The translations under genes and the position numbers were made by a program. 64,000 bases of DNA from Pseudomonas fluorescens (lineage in GTDB: Bacteria > Pseudomonadota > Gammaproteobacteria > Pseudomonadales > Pseudomonadaceae): positions 186,001-250,000 of the forward strand of contig NZ_CABVHK010000004.1 in the NCBI RefSeq assembly GCF_902497785.1. Reading direction: 5' to 3'. Shown here one piece after another: positions 35,576 through 44,047 of this stretch. Each line of letters starts with the position of its first letter. The stretch's first letter is position 1. A model generated the notes under the pieces. The model searched no databases, was not told the DNA's origin, and saw nothing but the letters and a program-made list of their open reading frames with translations.

Positions 35576-36442
35576 TCAAATTAGGGGCCCATCTGCCGCT
35601 CGACCAGGTGAATGCATCTGGCTAAAAATCCAAAGCAGCACCTCTGGATGGAGCAATCCGGCGACAAATATTGAGTACCAGGTGTTCTTACCTCGATACA
35701 GATCGTCGAGTAACGCGAGCTCTTCCTCGAGAGTCAGCTTAAGCGCCTGTGCGCTCTGTGGATTGCGCTTAAGTGCCCGTACTATGAGACATGGCTTGCG
35801 ACAGAATTCAATCCAACGGTCTCGAAGGAAATTCACAATGGACGTTCGCTGCACTATAGAGCGTACGTGGAAATCGATGGCTGCATAATCGGGATGGGTG
35901 CTATCTACGCATAACTGCAGCCTTACGTCCGGTATCGCCCCCAGCTTCTCAAATTTGGCCGCGATCAGTCGTTCAGCCAAACAGTCGTCGAAATATGGGT
36001 GCAAGATACGCTCGCCGGGATTGGGCCCCTTCAACAGCTCTTTGCGCTTGCTGTTACATTTGCACGCTGGCACGAGATTAAGCGAGAAAACCGCGAACGC
36101 AGGGTAGTTTCCTTTCGGCAACAAATGATCGAGCGTTCCTCGGTGAGACGAACCGCACATAGGACACGCAAGATGCTCGGTTTCCGCACGCAAGTCAGTG
36201 ATGTGTTTCAAATCTGCGGGTGGGCTTTTGTAGTGGGACTCGAGATGAGCCCCAATTTGCTGGGAAAGCAAAACGGGCATCACGGCGTGTGCATTCCCTC
36301 TCGCCGCAACATATTGGAGATAGCCCTGTTGGATGACAGCTCTGACTCCCTGTAAGTCCGGATAGCTGCCAAGCTTGGAGTTGTTAGAAACGGCCTGCAA
36401 CGCCATGGCATCGTCGATCCTGGGCGATGGAATTTTATTCAT
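35576..36442 (-). CDS. HNH endonuclease, PtuB-like (Septu)
   Basis: A 288-residue protein with a central HNH motif bearing zinc cysteines: CPMCGSSHRGTLDHLLPKG, then FSLNLVPACKCNSKRKE. N- and C-terminal regions are helical and unassigned. The start overlaps the ATPase stop by 8 bp. An HNH protein coupled to an ATPase of this kind is the Septu anti-phage system (PtuA/PtuB), also used as retron effector; no reverse transcriptase is seen here. It should cleave DNA when released by the ATPase. Confidence 0.82.
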   Translation of the reverse strand: MNKIPSPRIDDAMALQAVSNNSKLGSYPDLQGVRAVIQQGYLQYVAARGNAHAVMPVLLSQQIGAHLESHYKSPPADLKHITDLRAETEHLACPMCGSSHRGTLDHLLPKGNYPAFAVFSLNLVPACKCNSKRKELLKGPNPGERILHPYFDDCLAERLIAAKFEKLGAIPDVRLQLCVDSTHPDYAAIDFHVRSIVQRTSIVNFLRDRWIEFCRKPCLIVRALKRNPQSAQALKLTLEEELALLDDLYRGKNTWYSIFVAGLLHPEVLLWIFSQMHSPGRAADGPLI

Positions 36443-38102
36443 CTACCTGGCCAGCCTCCATCGAATCCTTGATGATCCCTAAAATTTCCAACGACAATTC
36501 ATGTTTGTAACGCTCGTACACCTCTTCCCACGTCTTGAAACGGCTGCGTAGCTTTGTCTCGACTCGGTGTGCAAGGACAGATGGCTCATCCTCACCGAAT
36601 ACAAAATAGGAGATGGCACCAATATCAGCCCCGAACGTCCTCAGCGTCGGAGTCTCGCTTCTGACGTAGCCATCGTCATCGTGACGCAACACCGTCACCT
36701 GGTCTTGAAATACTTCACGCACAAAATAGGCCGAATGAGTCGCAATAATGGCGGCAGAACCCGTTCGATGCAGGAGCTCGTCCAACAGAGCAACAAATTG
36801 GCTGATGAAATTGGGATGAAGATGGGTTTCTGGCTCATCCAGCAGAAGTAAGGAGCCATTTTCCACGTACAAGCTTGCGTGAGCAGCAAATCGGAGGAAA
36901 GAAATCTCTCCACTGCTAAGAGGATAACTGACGTCGTTGACCAGTCGAACCGGTTCCTTATGCAGGTTCACAGCGGCGAACGTGTCAATATTTTCTTTCT
37001 CGCCTTTCCCTTTCAAGCGGGACAATAGGATCGGTAATACAGTTGGCGCCTTGACCGGCAACGCGATCTGCTGCCAATTATCGATGGCCTTTAAAGCCTC
37101 AAAGAAGATCGCCCAACGAGATAATTCACCAATGTGCTCTTCAGATCGCGCAACCTGGAGAATATGATCCGCTAAACCGTCCTTTTTCCGGTTGGCAGCA
37201 CCGCGATTCAGGGTAAAACGGCGGTACCATACTCGCGGGGTTTTTGTTGACTGCCTTGGAAACACGGTTCCTGCTTCGTTGGTTGGTGCAAAAGCCAAAA
37301 TTCGGTTAAGCAGTACTCGGTTTCCGTCTTCACCTTCCGAGAAGCTATCGTCACCCTTCAGTGCCGCAGTCACGATACGACTCAATGCCTGACTTTTGCC
37401 GACTCCGTTTTTGCCAATAATCACGGCGATGCGTTTTGGAAGATCGGTATCGTGCTCGAATCGAAATTTGAGCATATGTTCGTTGGACCTGCCCGCAAGC
37501 TGGAAGCGAATTGCCAACGATCTTGGCAGCTCATGAAACTCCTCAAATTCGAGTCCCTTGAGCACAGCACCCGCTTTTTTGTAGGCAAAATAAGATTCCG
37601 AGCTCCTGATAAAAGATTTCAGGAACACGTCAGTGTTGACCGCCGATTCAACCCAGCTTGAATTCCCCCTGGTCTTATTGAAAGCAACGACATCCCTCAT
37701 TGCCGTCAGCAACGCCACAGCGCGAGTCACACCGCATTTTTGCACCAGGCGCCGATAGCTTTCCATGTCAGGCAACATGGTGAAAAATCGCTGCGCATCC
37801 AGCGGGTGCAATGAATCACCCTCAGCCTCTTCGACCAAGCTATCCAATTTTTGTGAGCCATTGCGTTCATCGGCGCCGCCCATAAAACCGATGTACGCTT
37901 CAAAAACGAGCTCGAAATCGTCCTTTACCAGTCGAGCCCGTACTTCCACCCGTGTCTTGAAGCCATAATCGTCCTGATCACCAGCACTCGGCACAATCAG
38001 GACTGACCCATCGTTCATTCGGCTGTCGATAGAAGCTCGAGTGCCAAACCAAATAGAAATCTTACTCCCTGGGCTACTAACCCTAATCTTGCTCTCAGCC
38101 AC
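36435..38102 (-). CDS. ABC-type ATPase, PtuA-like (Septu)
   Basis: A 555-residue SMC/ABC-like ATPase without membrane segments. Walker A GKNGVGKS (230-237), signature YPLSSGEISFLRFA, Walker B LLLLDEPETHLHP and a D/H-loop IIATHSAYF. The about 180-residue N-terminal region before the ATPase has no family I recognise and is longer than in compact PtuA proteins. In Septu, PtuA hexamers hold PtuB inactive and respond to nucleotide pools. The gene order ATPase then HNH with overlapping reading frames supports the assignment. Confidence 0.82.
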   Translation of the reverse strand: MAESKIRVSSPGSKISIWFGTRASIDSRMNDGSVLIVPSAGDQDDYGFKTRVEVRARLVKDDFELVFEAYIGFMGGADERNGSQKLDSLVEEAEGDSLHPLDAQRFFTMLPDMESYRRLVQKCGVTRAVALLTAMRDVVAFNKTRGNSSWVESAVNTDVFLKSFIRSSESYFAYKKAGAVLKGLEFEEFHELPRSLAIRFQLAGRSNEHMLKFRFEHDTDLPKRIAVIIGKNGVGKSQALSRIVTAALKGDDSFSEGEDGNRVLLNRILAFAPTNEAGTVFPRQSTKTPRVWYRRFTLNRGAANRKKDGLADHILQVARSEEHIGELSRWAIFFEALKAIDNWQQIALPVKAPTVLPILLSRLKGKGEKENIDTFAAVNLHKEPVRLVNDVSYPLSSGEISFLRFAAHASLYVENGSLLLLDEPETHLHPNFISQFVALLDELLHRTGSAAIIATHSAYFVREVFQDQVTVLRHDDDGYVRSETPTLRTFGADIGAISYFVFGEDEPSVLAHRVETKLRSRFKTWEEVYERYKHELSLEILGIIKDSMEAGQVDE

Positions 38103-38883
38103 TTCGCACCTTCACGGTTAATTTTTTTAGTTGCTCTGATCACGCTCAGGCTAGATCTACCTGATACTTCAGTAAGTGCTCGACGTTGTTCCCCTGATCG
38201 CATTTCATGGTAACGATCCACCGTCCTTGAGCGGTCGCTCGCAGCCTTTTTTCTTTGCGAAGGCGATAGCGTTATGTCATGAAATCCACACCATAACTAC
38301 TCGCTCGCAGGAATCTTGCCAGCCAATTGGCAACGGTTGCATCTGCGATAGATCGGTAGCCGTTTCTACCCGAGGACGAGCATGGTTCGAGATGTGCAAA
38401 GCCGGAAATTAAGCACGTCTCTACAGTGATGCACGGTATGAATGACACCAACAACGAACTCAAGCATCTCATCGCCCCTGTGGCTTTTTTTGTTCAATGC
38501 CCTATCGATGACATTACCAACCACGAAGGATTGCCGTTGGCAGTGGCAGTACCTAGATACTTTAATCATCAGCCAGCGATCCGGACGCAGGTACGCTCAC
38601 GAGGCATGAACTCGTGCCTGTTGATGTGACGACATTTACGTACGTGAACCAGGATTAGCGGCCCTGCCGTACACCTCTTTTATCTACCCGCAGCGATAGA
38701 TTTCACCCGTTTTTTTTAAAACAATTCGAGCATTGCTCTCCCTCTCCAGCGACTTCTCACTACGTTCACACAATTCGCCTTTACCCAATTGGATCTGAGG
38801 AGGCGGGACTAACGACTGAATAAACTCGCCATGCTGATAGAATTGCACTCGCTGCTCATAACCTCCCCCTCTTGAGAATTGGC
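38103..38883. other. Intergenic region, no supported gene
   Basis: About 780 bases of low GC. Short frames (for example 38426-38629) show no family features. It should contain the leftward promoter of the Septu pair and the rightward promoter of the 110-residue gene. Confidence 0.4.
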
Positions 38884-39216
38884 ATGAATTCAGATTTAAC
38901 TGAAGAAGAAATGCGCCGGGCGCTGTTCGGTGGTAGCGAGCATGCTCCGCAATGCTGTGAATCCCCAGCGCAGAAGCCCGTCTCGGATATCGTGATCAGG
39001 CAACCAGCAAAAGTGGCCGAGAAAAAGAAAGTCGCGAAAACATTTACACCCAGGTTGAGAGTCACGCTTCGAGTGTGCAACGAATTTGAAGGCGAGACGC
39101 ACGAGATGGTCCATGAGGCCGATACGCTAAGTACCCTCCTAGCCGAGCAAGAAGCTACTAGGGCGGCCAAGAAAAAATTCCGATTTGTGAAAGTGGTTTC
39201 GATCAAGTCGATGTAA
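38884..39216 (+). CDS. Hypothetical protein typical of Pseudomonas mobile DNA
   Basis: A 110-residue hydrophilic protein: a short N-terminal helix (LTEEEMRRALFGG), a Lys/Pro-rich linker, then a beta-rich module KTFTPRLRVTLRVCNEFEGE and a final Lys-rich helix (TRAAKKKFRFVKVV). I recall close relatives on Pseudomonas plasmids and integrative elements but no known function. I chose ATG 38884 over the TTG at 38872. Confidence 0.6.
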   Translation: MNSDLTEEEMRRALFGGSEHAPQCCESPAQKPVSDIVIRQPAKVAEKKKVAKTFTPRLRVTLRVCNEFEGETHEMVHEADTLSTLLAEQEATRAAKKKFRFVKVVSIKSM

Positions 39217-39696
39217 GAGAGTTTTCACGAGGCTTGCGGGCTGGGCGTGGAACGCCTTTCATTTGGTGGCGGACCCGAACGATCTCTCTAGGATGGGGGA
39301 TCCAGGCCTGACGTCACTGGCGGAAATCGCCCCAGTACGGCCTGTCGCCGTCGCAATTTATGCCCGATTGCCATCGCTGATATGTGATGGTCGCTTACAG
39401 TTAAAGCGCTGTGCAAGCGAACGCGGAATGTGTACTTAGTATGCAACTCAAAACGATACCTAGAAATTCACAGCGGCGTTTCTTTACCCTTATACGCATC
39501 AAGACTCCCCCTGCTCATTTTGGGCGCCACCTTCTTCGCTTGAGACTTGAGTCGCCCGGCGCGCTTCAGTGGCCCCGAACAATCGTCCGAAAACCATCTG
39601 ACTTAGGCGCTCATGCGCATATTTGAGGTCAAGAGTGCTTGCAAGCGAACCGCGGCACACCGCGTCAAATGTGATCAATTTAACTCTCCTCTGGCC
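39217..39696. other. Intergenic region, no supported gene
   Basis: About 480 bases. Nothing with coding features or clear repeats recognised. It separates the 110-residue gene from the end of the leftward KfrA-like module. Confidence 0.4.
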
Positions 39697-40326
39697 TTAT
39701 CTCGTGGAGCTTTCATTGTCAGTGTGCGGATGACCCGCGGCTTGTCGTAGCTGAGTGAGCTCCGCTGAATAGTGCAACGACAACCTCGTGGCTTCGACCA
39801 ATTGCGCACTTGCCCGTGAAAGGCCCTCCTCTAACCGCTTGGATTCCGCGCGCGACATACTGAGCTGTTCCAGAAGCGCTTCTTTCGCACCGTCAGCCTT
39901 GGCGACTGCTGTCTTCATGGTGGCAATCTCACCGGACAATCGAACCGCCGCATCTTCATGCGTCGCCGCCGCTTTGGCCAGCTGCCGAGCCTCACTCAGC
40001 AAGCGCTCGTTATCTCTGTTGAGTCGAGTCAGTTCGTCCTGCTTGACCATCAACGTCTGCTGGAGTTGGCGCAGCTCAACCTGAACTTGCTGCACCTGCC
40101 CTTCGTGTCGTTGCTGTTCCTGGTCACGCTGTTCCTTGACCGCATTGCGGTAATGCTCTAGCGCCTCGCGGGAATGAAGGTGCTTTTCTTCCAGAGAACG
40201 GATCTGCTCATCCTTCTCCTGCACGCGAATTTCCAAGTCACCGCAATTTTGGCTCAGGCGTGCATTGCGGGTGAGCTCGGCTTGCAGGCTTGTCTGACAA
40301 ATCTGCAACTCATCCGCTTGAAGCAC
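39697..40326 (-). CDS. Coiled-coil protein, C-terminal part of KfrA-like module
   Basis: A 209-residue, almost purely coiled-coil protein (Glu/Gln/Leu/Arg rich from about 5 to 195). It directly follows the KfrA N-terminal-domain gene, in a different frame. In related modules the DNA-binding head and coiled coil are one protein of about 340 residues, so this could be the second half after a frameshift. However, a good ribosome site (aaaggag, 5 nt spacing) precedes the GTG at 40326, so it may be made as a separate chain. Confidence 0.6.
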   Translation of the reverse strand: MLQADELQICQTSLQAELTRNARLSQNCGDLEIRVQEKDEQIRSLEEKHLHSREALEHYRNAVKEQRDQEQQRHEGQVQQVQVELRQLQQTLMVKQDELTRLNRDNERLLSEARQLAKAAATHEDAAVRLSGEIATMKTAVAKADGAKEALLEQLSMSRAESKRLEEGLSRASAQLVEATRLSLHYSAELTQLRQAAGHPHTDNESSTR

Positions 40327-40346
40327 TAACGCTCCTTTCTGACTAT

Positions 40347-40703
40347 CTATTCACGCTGTAATGAGGTGAGTTCGGCACTCAAACCGTCGAGCTTTTGCTC
40401 CATCTCGCCGCGCTGCTCGTCGAAACGCGCCTGGGCGTACGCAAGAGCTTCGCCGCCCTCCTCCGTCATTCGCTCTAAGAGGCCGGCAACAAGCTCAGTC
40501 AATTCGTCACTCAGCCGCTCTCTGGAGGCCCGCGGTCGAGGGTCAAAATCTTCTATTTCCTTCAAATAACGGTGAATAGTTGTCTTTGAGCCGGTAGTTC
40601 CCAACTCGATGCGCACGGCGTCGATGCTCGGATTCTCTCCCCGAGCCAGCAGCGATTCCCGGGCTTTTTGGACAATCGCCTTATTAATTCCGCCGCGTGC
40701 CAT
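40347..40703 (-). CDS. KfrA N-terminal DNA-binding domain protein
   Basis: A 118-residue protein starting MARGGINKAIVQKARE. It has the KfrA_N fold with the NPSIDAVRIELG and SKTTIHRYLKEIEDF helix-turn-helix, followed by the beginning of a coiled coil. KfrA proteins are plasmid-type DNA-binding coiled-coil organisers. I chose the ATG at 40703 (gagaga upstream) rather than the longer frame to 40763. It is divergent from an integrase gene, a pairing I have seen in Pseudomonas islands. It ends prematurely, 20 bp before the coiled-coil frame. Confidence 0.8.
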   Translation of the reverse strand: MARGGINKAIVQKARESLLARGENPSIDAVRIELGTTGSKTTIHRYLKEIEDFDPRPRASRERLSDELTELVAGLLERMTEEGGEALAYAQARFDEQRGEMEQKLDGLSAELTSLQRE

Positions 40704-40882
40704 TTTCTCTCCTACGATTTCGTACTGTTTTACATACCACGTATATACATAGCATTTTACCAACCAAAAAAGAACAAAACGAAAAGCGTTATTTGATAAA
40801 ATAATGGAGCGTTATCGCATCATAAAGCCGGTTTTGCCTTGTCCGATTCTGGAATAGGTACGTTTGAAGTGGATGGGTCGAC
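40704..40882. promoter_or_regulatory. Divergent promoter region of kfrA-like and integrase genes
   Basis: An AT-rich 180 bp region containing the partly palindromic cacgtatatacata around 40738-40751 and cgttatttgataaaataatggagcg nearby. A KfrA-type protein would be expected to bind here and repress itself and the integrase. No experimental support; the site is inferred from position. Confidence 0.4.
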
Positions 40883-41911
40883 ATGAGCAAGGCGGATCAG
40901 TACCTGCAAGCCGGCACCCGGGACAACACCCGGCGCAGCTACCGTGCGGCGGTGGAACATTTCGAAGTAACCTGGGGCGGGTTTTTGCCAGCGACCGGGG
41001 ATGGCATCGTGCGCTACCTCGCCGAGTACGCGGACAAGCACACCATCAGCACGCTGAAGCAGCGCCTGGCCGCCTTGGCCCAATGGCACATTACGCAGGG
41101 ATTTCCCGATCCGACCAAGACACCCACCGTGCGTCAGATGATCAAGGGCATCCGTGCATTGCATCCCGCCCAAGAGAAACAAGCGACTCCCCTGCTCCTG
41201 CAGCACCTGGAACAAGCTGTTCAGTGGTTGGAGCAAGACGCAGAGCAAGCCGCAGCCCGCCAGGATTTGGCAGCCGTGCTACGCAGCCGGCGTGACATGG
41301 CCTTGGTGCTGATCGGGTTCTGGCGCGGTTTTCGCGGGGATGAGTTATCGCGCCTGCAGGTTGAAAACACCCAGGCGCAAGCCGAAGTGGGTATCACCTT
41401 CTACCTACCGCACAGCAAGGGCGATCGCCAGCACCGCGGCACGACGTTTCGTACGCCCGCCCTGAAGAAGCTCTGTCCGGTGCAGGCTTACATCAACTGG
41501 ATTACCGTCGCCGGCATCGCACAGGGGCCGGTCTTCAGAAAGCTCAATCGCTGGGGGCAACTGGCGGATGACGGTTTGAATGCCAACAGCCTGATTCCAC
41601 TGCTGCGACGAATTTTCAATCGCGCGGGCGTGTCTGGTGATCTGTACACCAGTCACTCACTGCGTCGCGGCTTCGCCACTTGGGCGGCGGCGAATGGCTG
41701 GGACATTAAGGCGCTGATGACCTACGTCGGCTGGAAGGACATGAAGTCCGCCATGCGCTACATCGACACGACAGACTCATTTGGGGAGTTGGCGATGGGT
41801 CGGTCGGTCGCGGCGCTCCCCCGCGCCGCTAGGTTGCCGCTGACTGAAAACGCCGAGGACGCTGCACATAAACGCCCGGATGAGCTCCCGTCCGACAGGG
41901 GCGCGACATGA
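40883..41911 (+). CDS. Tyrosine-type site-specific integrase
   Basis: A 342-residue recombinase. N-terminal SAM-like domain from NTRRSYRAAVEHFEVTWGGF, catalytic Arg in GFWRGFRGDEL, HSLRRGFATW box, YVGWKDMKSAMRYID containing the Tyr nucleophile. This is the integrase type paired with KfrA-like proteins. Its end is followed only 15 bp later by a chemoreceptor remnant, so the element appears to have inserted into, or recombined with, a chemoreceptor gene. Confidence 0.9.
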   Translation: MSKADQYLQAGTRDNTRRSYRAAVEHFEVTWGGFLPATGDGIVRYLAEYADKHTISTLKQRLAALAQWHITQGFPDPTKTPTVRQMIKGIRALHPAQEKQATPLLLQHLEQAVQWLEQDAEQAAARQDLAAVLRSRRDMALVLIGFWRGFRGDELSRLQVENTQAQAEVGITFYLPHSKGDRQHRGTTFRTPALKKLCPVQAYINWITVAGIAQGPVFRKLNRWGQLADDGLNANSLIPLLRRIFNRAGVSGDLYTSHSLRRGFATWAAANGWDIKALMTYVGWKDMKSAMRYIDTTDSFGELAMGRSVAALPRAARLPLTENAEDAAHKRPDELPSDRGAT

Positions 41912-41926
41912 CCAACATGTGTACTC

Positions 41927-42146
41927 ATGCGACCGCTACAACTGATGGCCACAGCTATGCGTCACATTGCACAGGGTGATGGCGATCTCACCCAGCGCTT
42001 GGCCATTCAATCGCGAGAAGATTTTGGGGATTTGGGGACATCGTGGGGAAGGCATGGAGAACCTGCAGTCCACGCTGCGTTCCTGCGGAGATCTCGAGCA
42101 ACAGGCTTCCCGTCTGACGCAACTGGTCAATGGCTTTCGTATTTGA
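41927..42146 (+). pseudogene. Methyl-accepting chemotaxis protein remnant
   Basis: Two joined fragments of a chemoreceptor: the HAMP segment (RPLQLMATAMRHIAQGDGDL, then TQRLAIQSREDFGDLGT) and, after a frameshift or deletion, the C-terminal end (QQASRLTQLVNGFRI and a stop at 42146). The whole signalling domain between them, about 300 residues, and the sensor are missing. Confidence 0.85.
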
Positions 42147-42275
42147 GAAGCACCCTGGTATGGCGGGCTGATTAAAACAATCAGTCGCCGCTACCGTCAG
42201 CCTTTGCGAATCATGAACACCGAGTCTGCTCCGGGGATATTTGATGAGCGTGCCCCTAGAGCAACCTCACTTTTT

Positions 42276-43988
42276 CTACACGTCGGCTTTATATTGTTTG
42301 AGCTTTTTGTAAAGGGTCGGTCGGGTTATACCGAGTGCTAAAGCTGTTTGAGTGACGTTATTGTCAAACGCCCGAAGCGCACCAACGATCGTTCGACGCT
42401 CGCTCTCGGCAAGAGTGATCACGGACTCCGTAGCATCAGTAGTGAAGGACACAGGCATGTCAGACCTCTCGTCCGGTAGCCAGCCAGGCGGCATCTCTGC
42501 GACATGATCTCCATCCGTCATATTGACCAAGCGCTCGATAACATTCTGGAGTTGCCGGACATTTCCCGGCCAACTGTAGTGGCGCAACATATGGATGACG
42601 GCCGGGCCGAGCTCGATAAGTGAACGATGTAGCAACGTGCACGTTCTCTGAACGCACTGGTCGACAAGCAGCTCGATATCATCATGCCGATCTCTAAGGG
42701 ACGGCAGGTCGATGCGAAGCACATTAAGGCGGTAAAACAAATCGTCCCGGAACGCCTTCTTGGCCACCATTTCAGTCAAATCACGGTTAGCGGCAGCGAT
42801 GACTCGCACATCAAGTGCAATGCTCGTGGCGCCGCCGATCCGTGTCACCTGCCGCTCTTGAAGCACCCGGAGCAACTTGGCCTGCACATCGAGTGGCATC
42901 TCGGATATTTCATCAAGAAAAATTGTGCCACCTGCAGCGAGCTCAAACCGACCCAAGCGTCCAGCCTTGTCCGCCCCAGTGAAGCTTCCAGGACTGTAAC
43001 CAAACAGTTCGCTCTCGATCAGGTCCCTCGGGAGCGCCGCGCAATTAACTGCTACGAAGGACGAGCCGGCTCGCTTACTCTCATTGTGAATCGACTGCGC
43101 GAACACTTCCTTACCCGTACCACTTTCTCCATACAGTAAAACGTTCGCATCCGAGTTGGCTGCTCGCTTTGCGATGGCGACTGCCTGAGTGAGGTTTGGA
43201 GAACGACCAATGATATCGGTGAAATGGTACCGAGCCAGGTCGCCGGCCATTCTGTTGGAAAGTCGTTTTGCCCGTGCGATCTCGTGAAATGTATTGACGA
43301 TGGAAACGACTGTTCCTTCCTCGTCGATAATCGGTACTGCGGTATCAAGGATATGAAGATTCAGCCGGCTCGAACGAATTTCAAGTTCGCGATCGACGTA
43401 ACCTTTTTTGGAAGAAAAAATGGGGGTGATAAAGGGTTCGAAGTCGATGACTTCACGTAATTCGCGACCAATGCTTTTTTTTGGGTCTACACCCAGCATT
43501 CGCCCCCCGGGGGCGTTAAGGTAACGCAGGACGCCGAATCGATCCAAAACCAGCAAGCCATCCGACATGTTGTCCATGATTGCTTTCTGCTCTCGGAAAA
43601 GCTGCTGCGAAGCACTTGCCTGATCAAGCAGGTCAAGCGTTCGGGCCACGAAAGCCGAACCCATATTGCATAACCGGACAAGAACCTCTTCAGAAATCGG
43701 TTCTGCCGCACACACCGCGAAGTAGATTGCCCCTTGATACGCCCCCGTCGCCATTCTGACCAGGGCCAGAACGCGGCCACTGCACTCTCCCATGACAGGA
43801 GTATCCCCCACCGGGCGCCTGCTTGTTGGCACCACGGCAGGAAACCTGATCAGACCCGCGGAGTTCCTTAATCGATAACTGTCATCGTAAATTGCGACAC
43901 CCACCATTGCCTCAGGAAAAATGGAGCTATACAGATCGCATAGCTCGTTGAGATGGGCAACTAGTGGGTCCGCTTTCACCATTTCCAT
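42276..43988 (-). CDS. Sigma-54-dependent PAS-AAA-Fis transcriptional activator
   Basis: A 570-residue enhancer-binding protein. The N-terminal about 125 residues resemble a ligand-sensing domain; a PAS domain follows (about 132-240). The AAA+ domain has Walker A GESGTGKE (287-294), the sigma-54 contact loop GSFTGA (334-339; usually GAFTGA) and Walker B TIFLDE (355-360). The Fis-type helix-turn-helix is at the C-terminus (TQTALALGITRPTLYKKLKQ). It lies just downstream of the ABC operon on the same strand and is the best candidate for activating the two -24/-12 promoters at 51594 and 52873. Confidence 0.92.
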   Translation of the reverse strand: MEMVKADPLVAHLNELCDLYSSIFPEAMVGVAIYDDSYRLRNSAGLIRFPAVVPTSRRPVGDTPVMGECSGRVLALVRMATGAYQGAIYFAVCAAEPISEEVLVRLCNMGSAFVARTLDLLDQASASQQLFREQKAIMDNMSDGLLVLDRFGVLRYLNAPGGRMLGVDPKKSIGRELREVIDFEPFITPIFSSKKGYVDRELEIRSSRLNLHILDTAVPIIDEEGTVVSIVNTFHEIARAKRLSNRMAGDLARYHFTDIIGRSPNLTQAVAIAKRAANSDANVLLYGESGTGKEVFAQSIHNESKRAGSSFVAVNCAALPRDLIESELFGYSPGSFTGADKAGRLGRFELAAGGTIFLDEISEMPLDVQAKLLRVLQERQVTRIGGATSIALDVRVIAAANRDLTEMVAKKAFRDDLFYRLNVLRIDLPSLRDRHDDIELLVDQCVQRTCTLLHRSLIELGPAVIHMLRHYSWPGNVRQLQNVIERLVNMTDGDHVAEMPPGWLPDERSDMPVSFTTDATESVITLAESERRTIVGALRAFDNNVTQTALALGITRPTLYKKLKQYKADV

Positions 43989-44047
43989 TGCTATCGCACT
44001 CTCAAGAATCGATCAACTCACTTACCATCACTGGCCTGTCAATGGAA

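Noticed and set aside
35576..38102. Retron with PtuAB effector
   Set aside because: No reverse transcriptase or msr/msd-like RNA is visible near the ATPase/HNH pair.
38426..38629. 67-codon frame starting MMHGMNDTNNELKH
   Set aside because: Isolated, no ribosome site or homology visible, in a region of otherwise random short frames.
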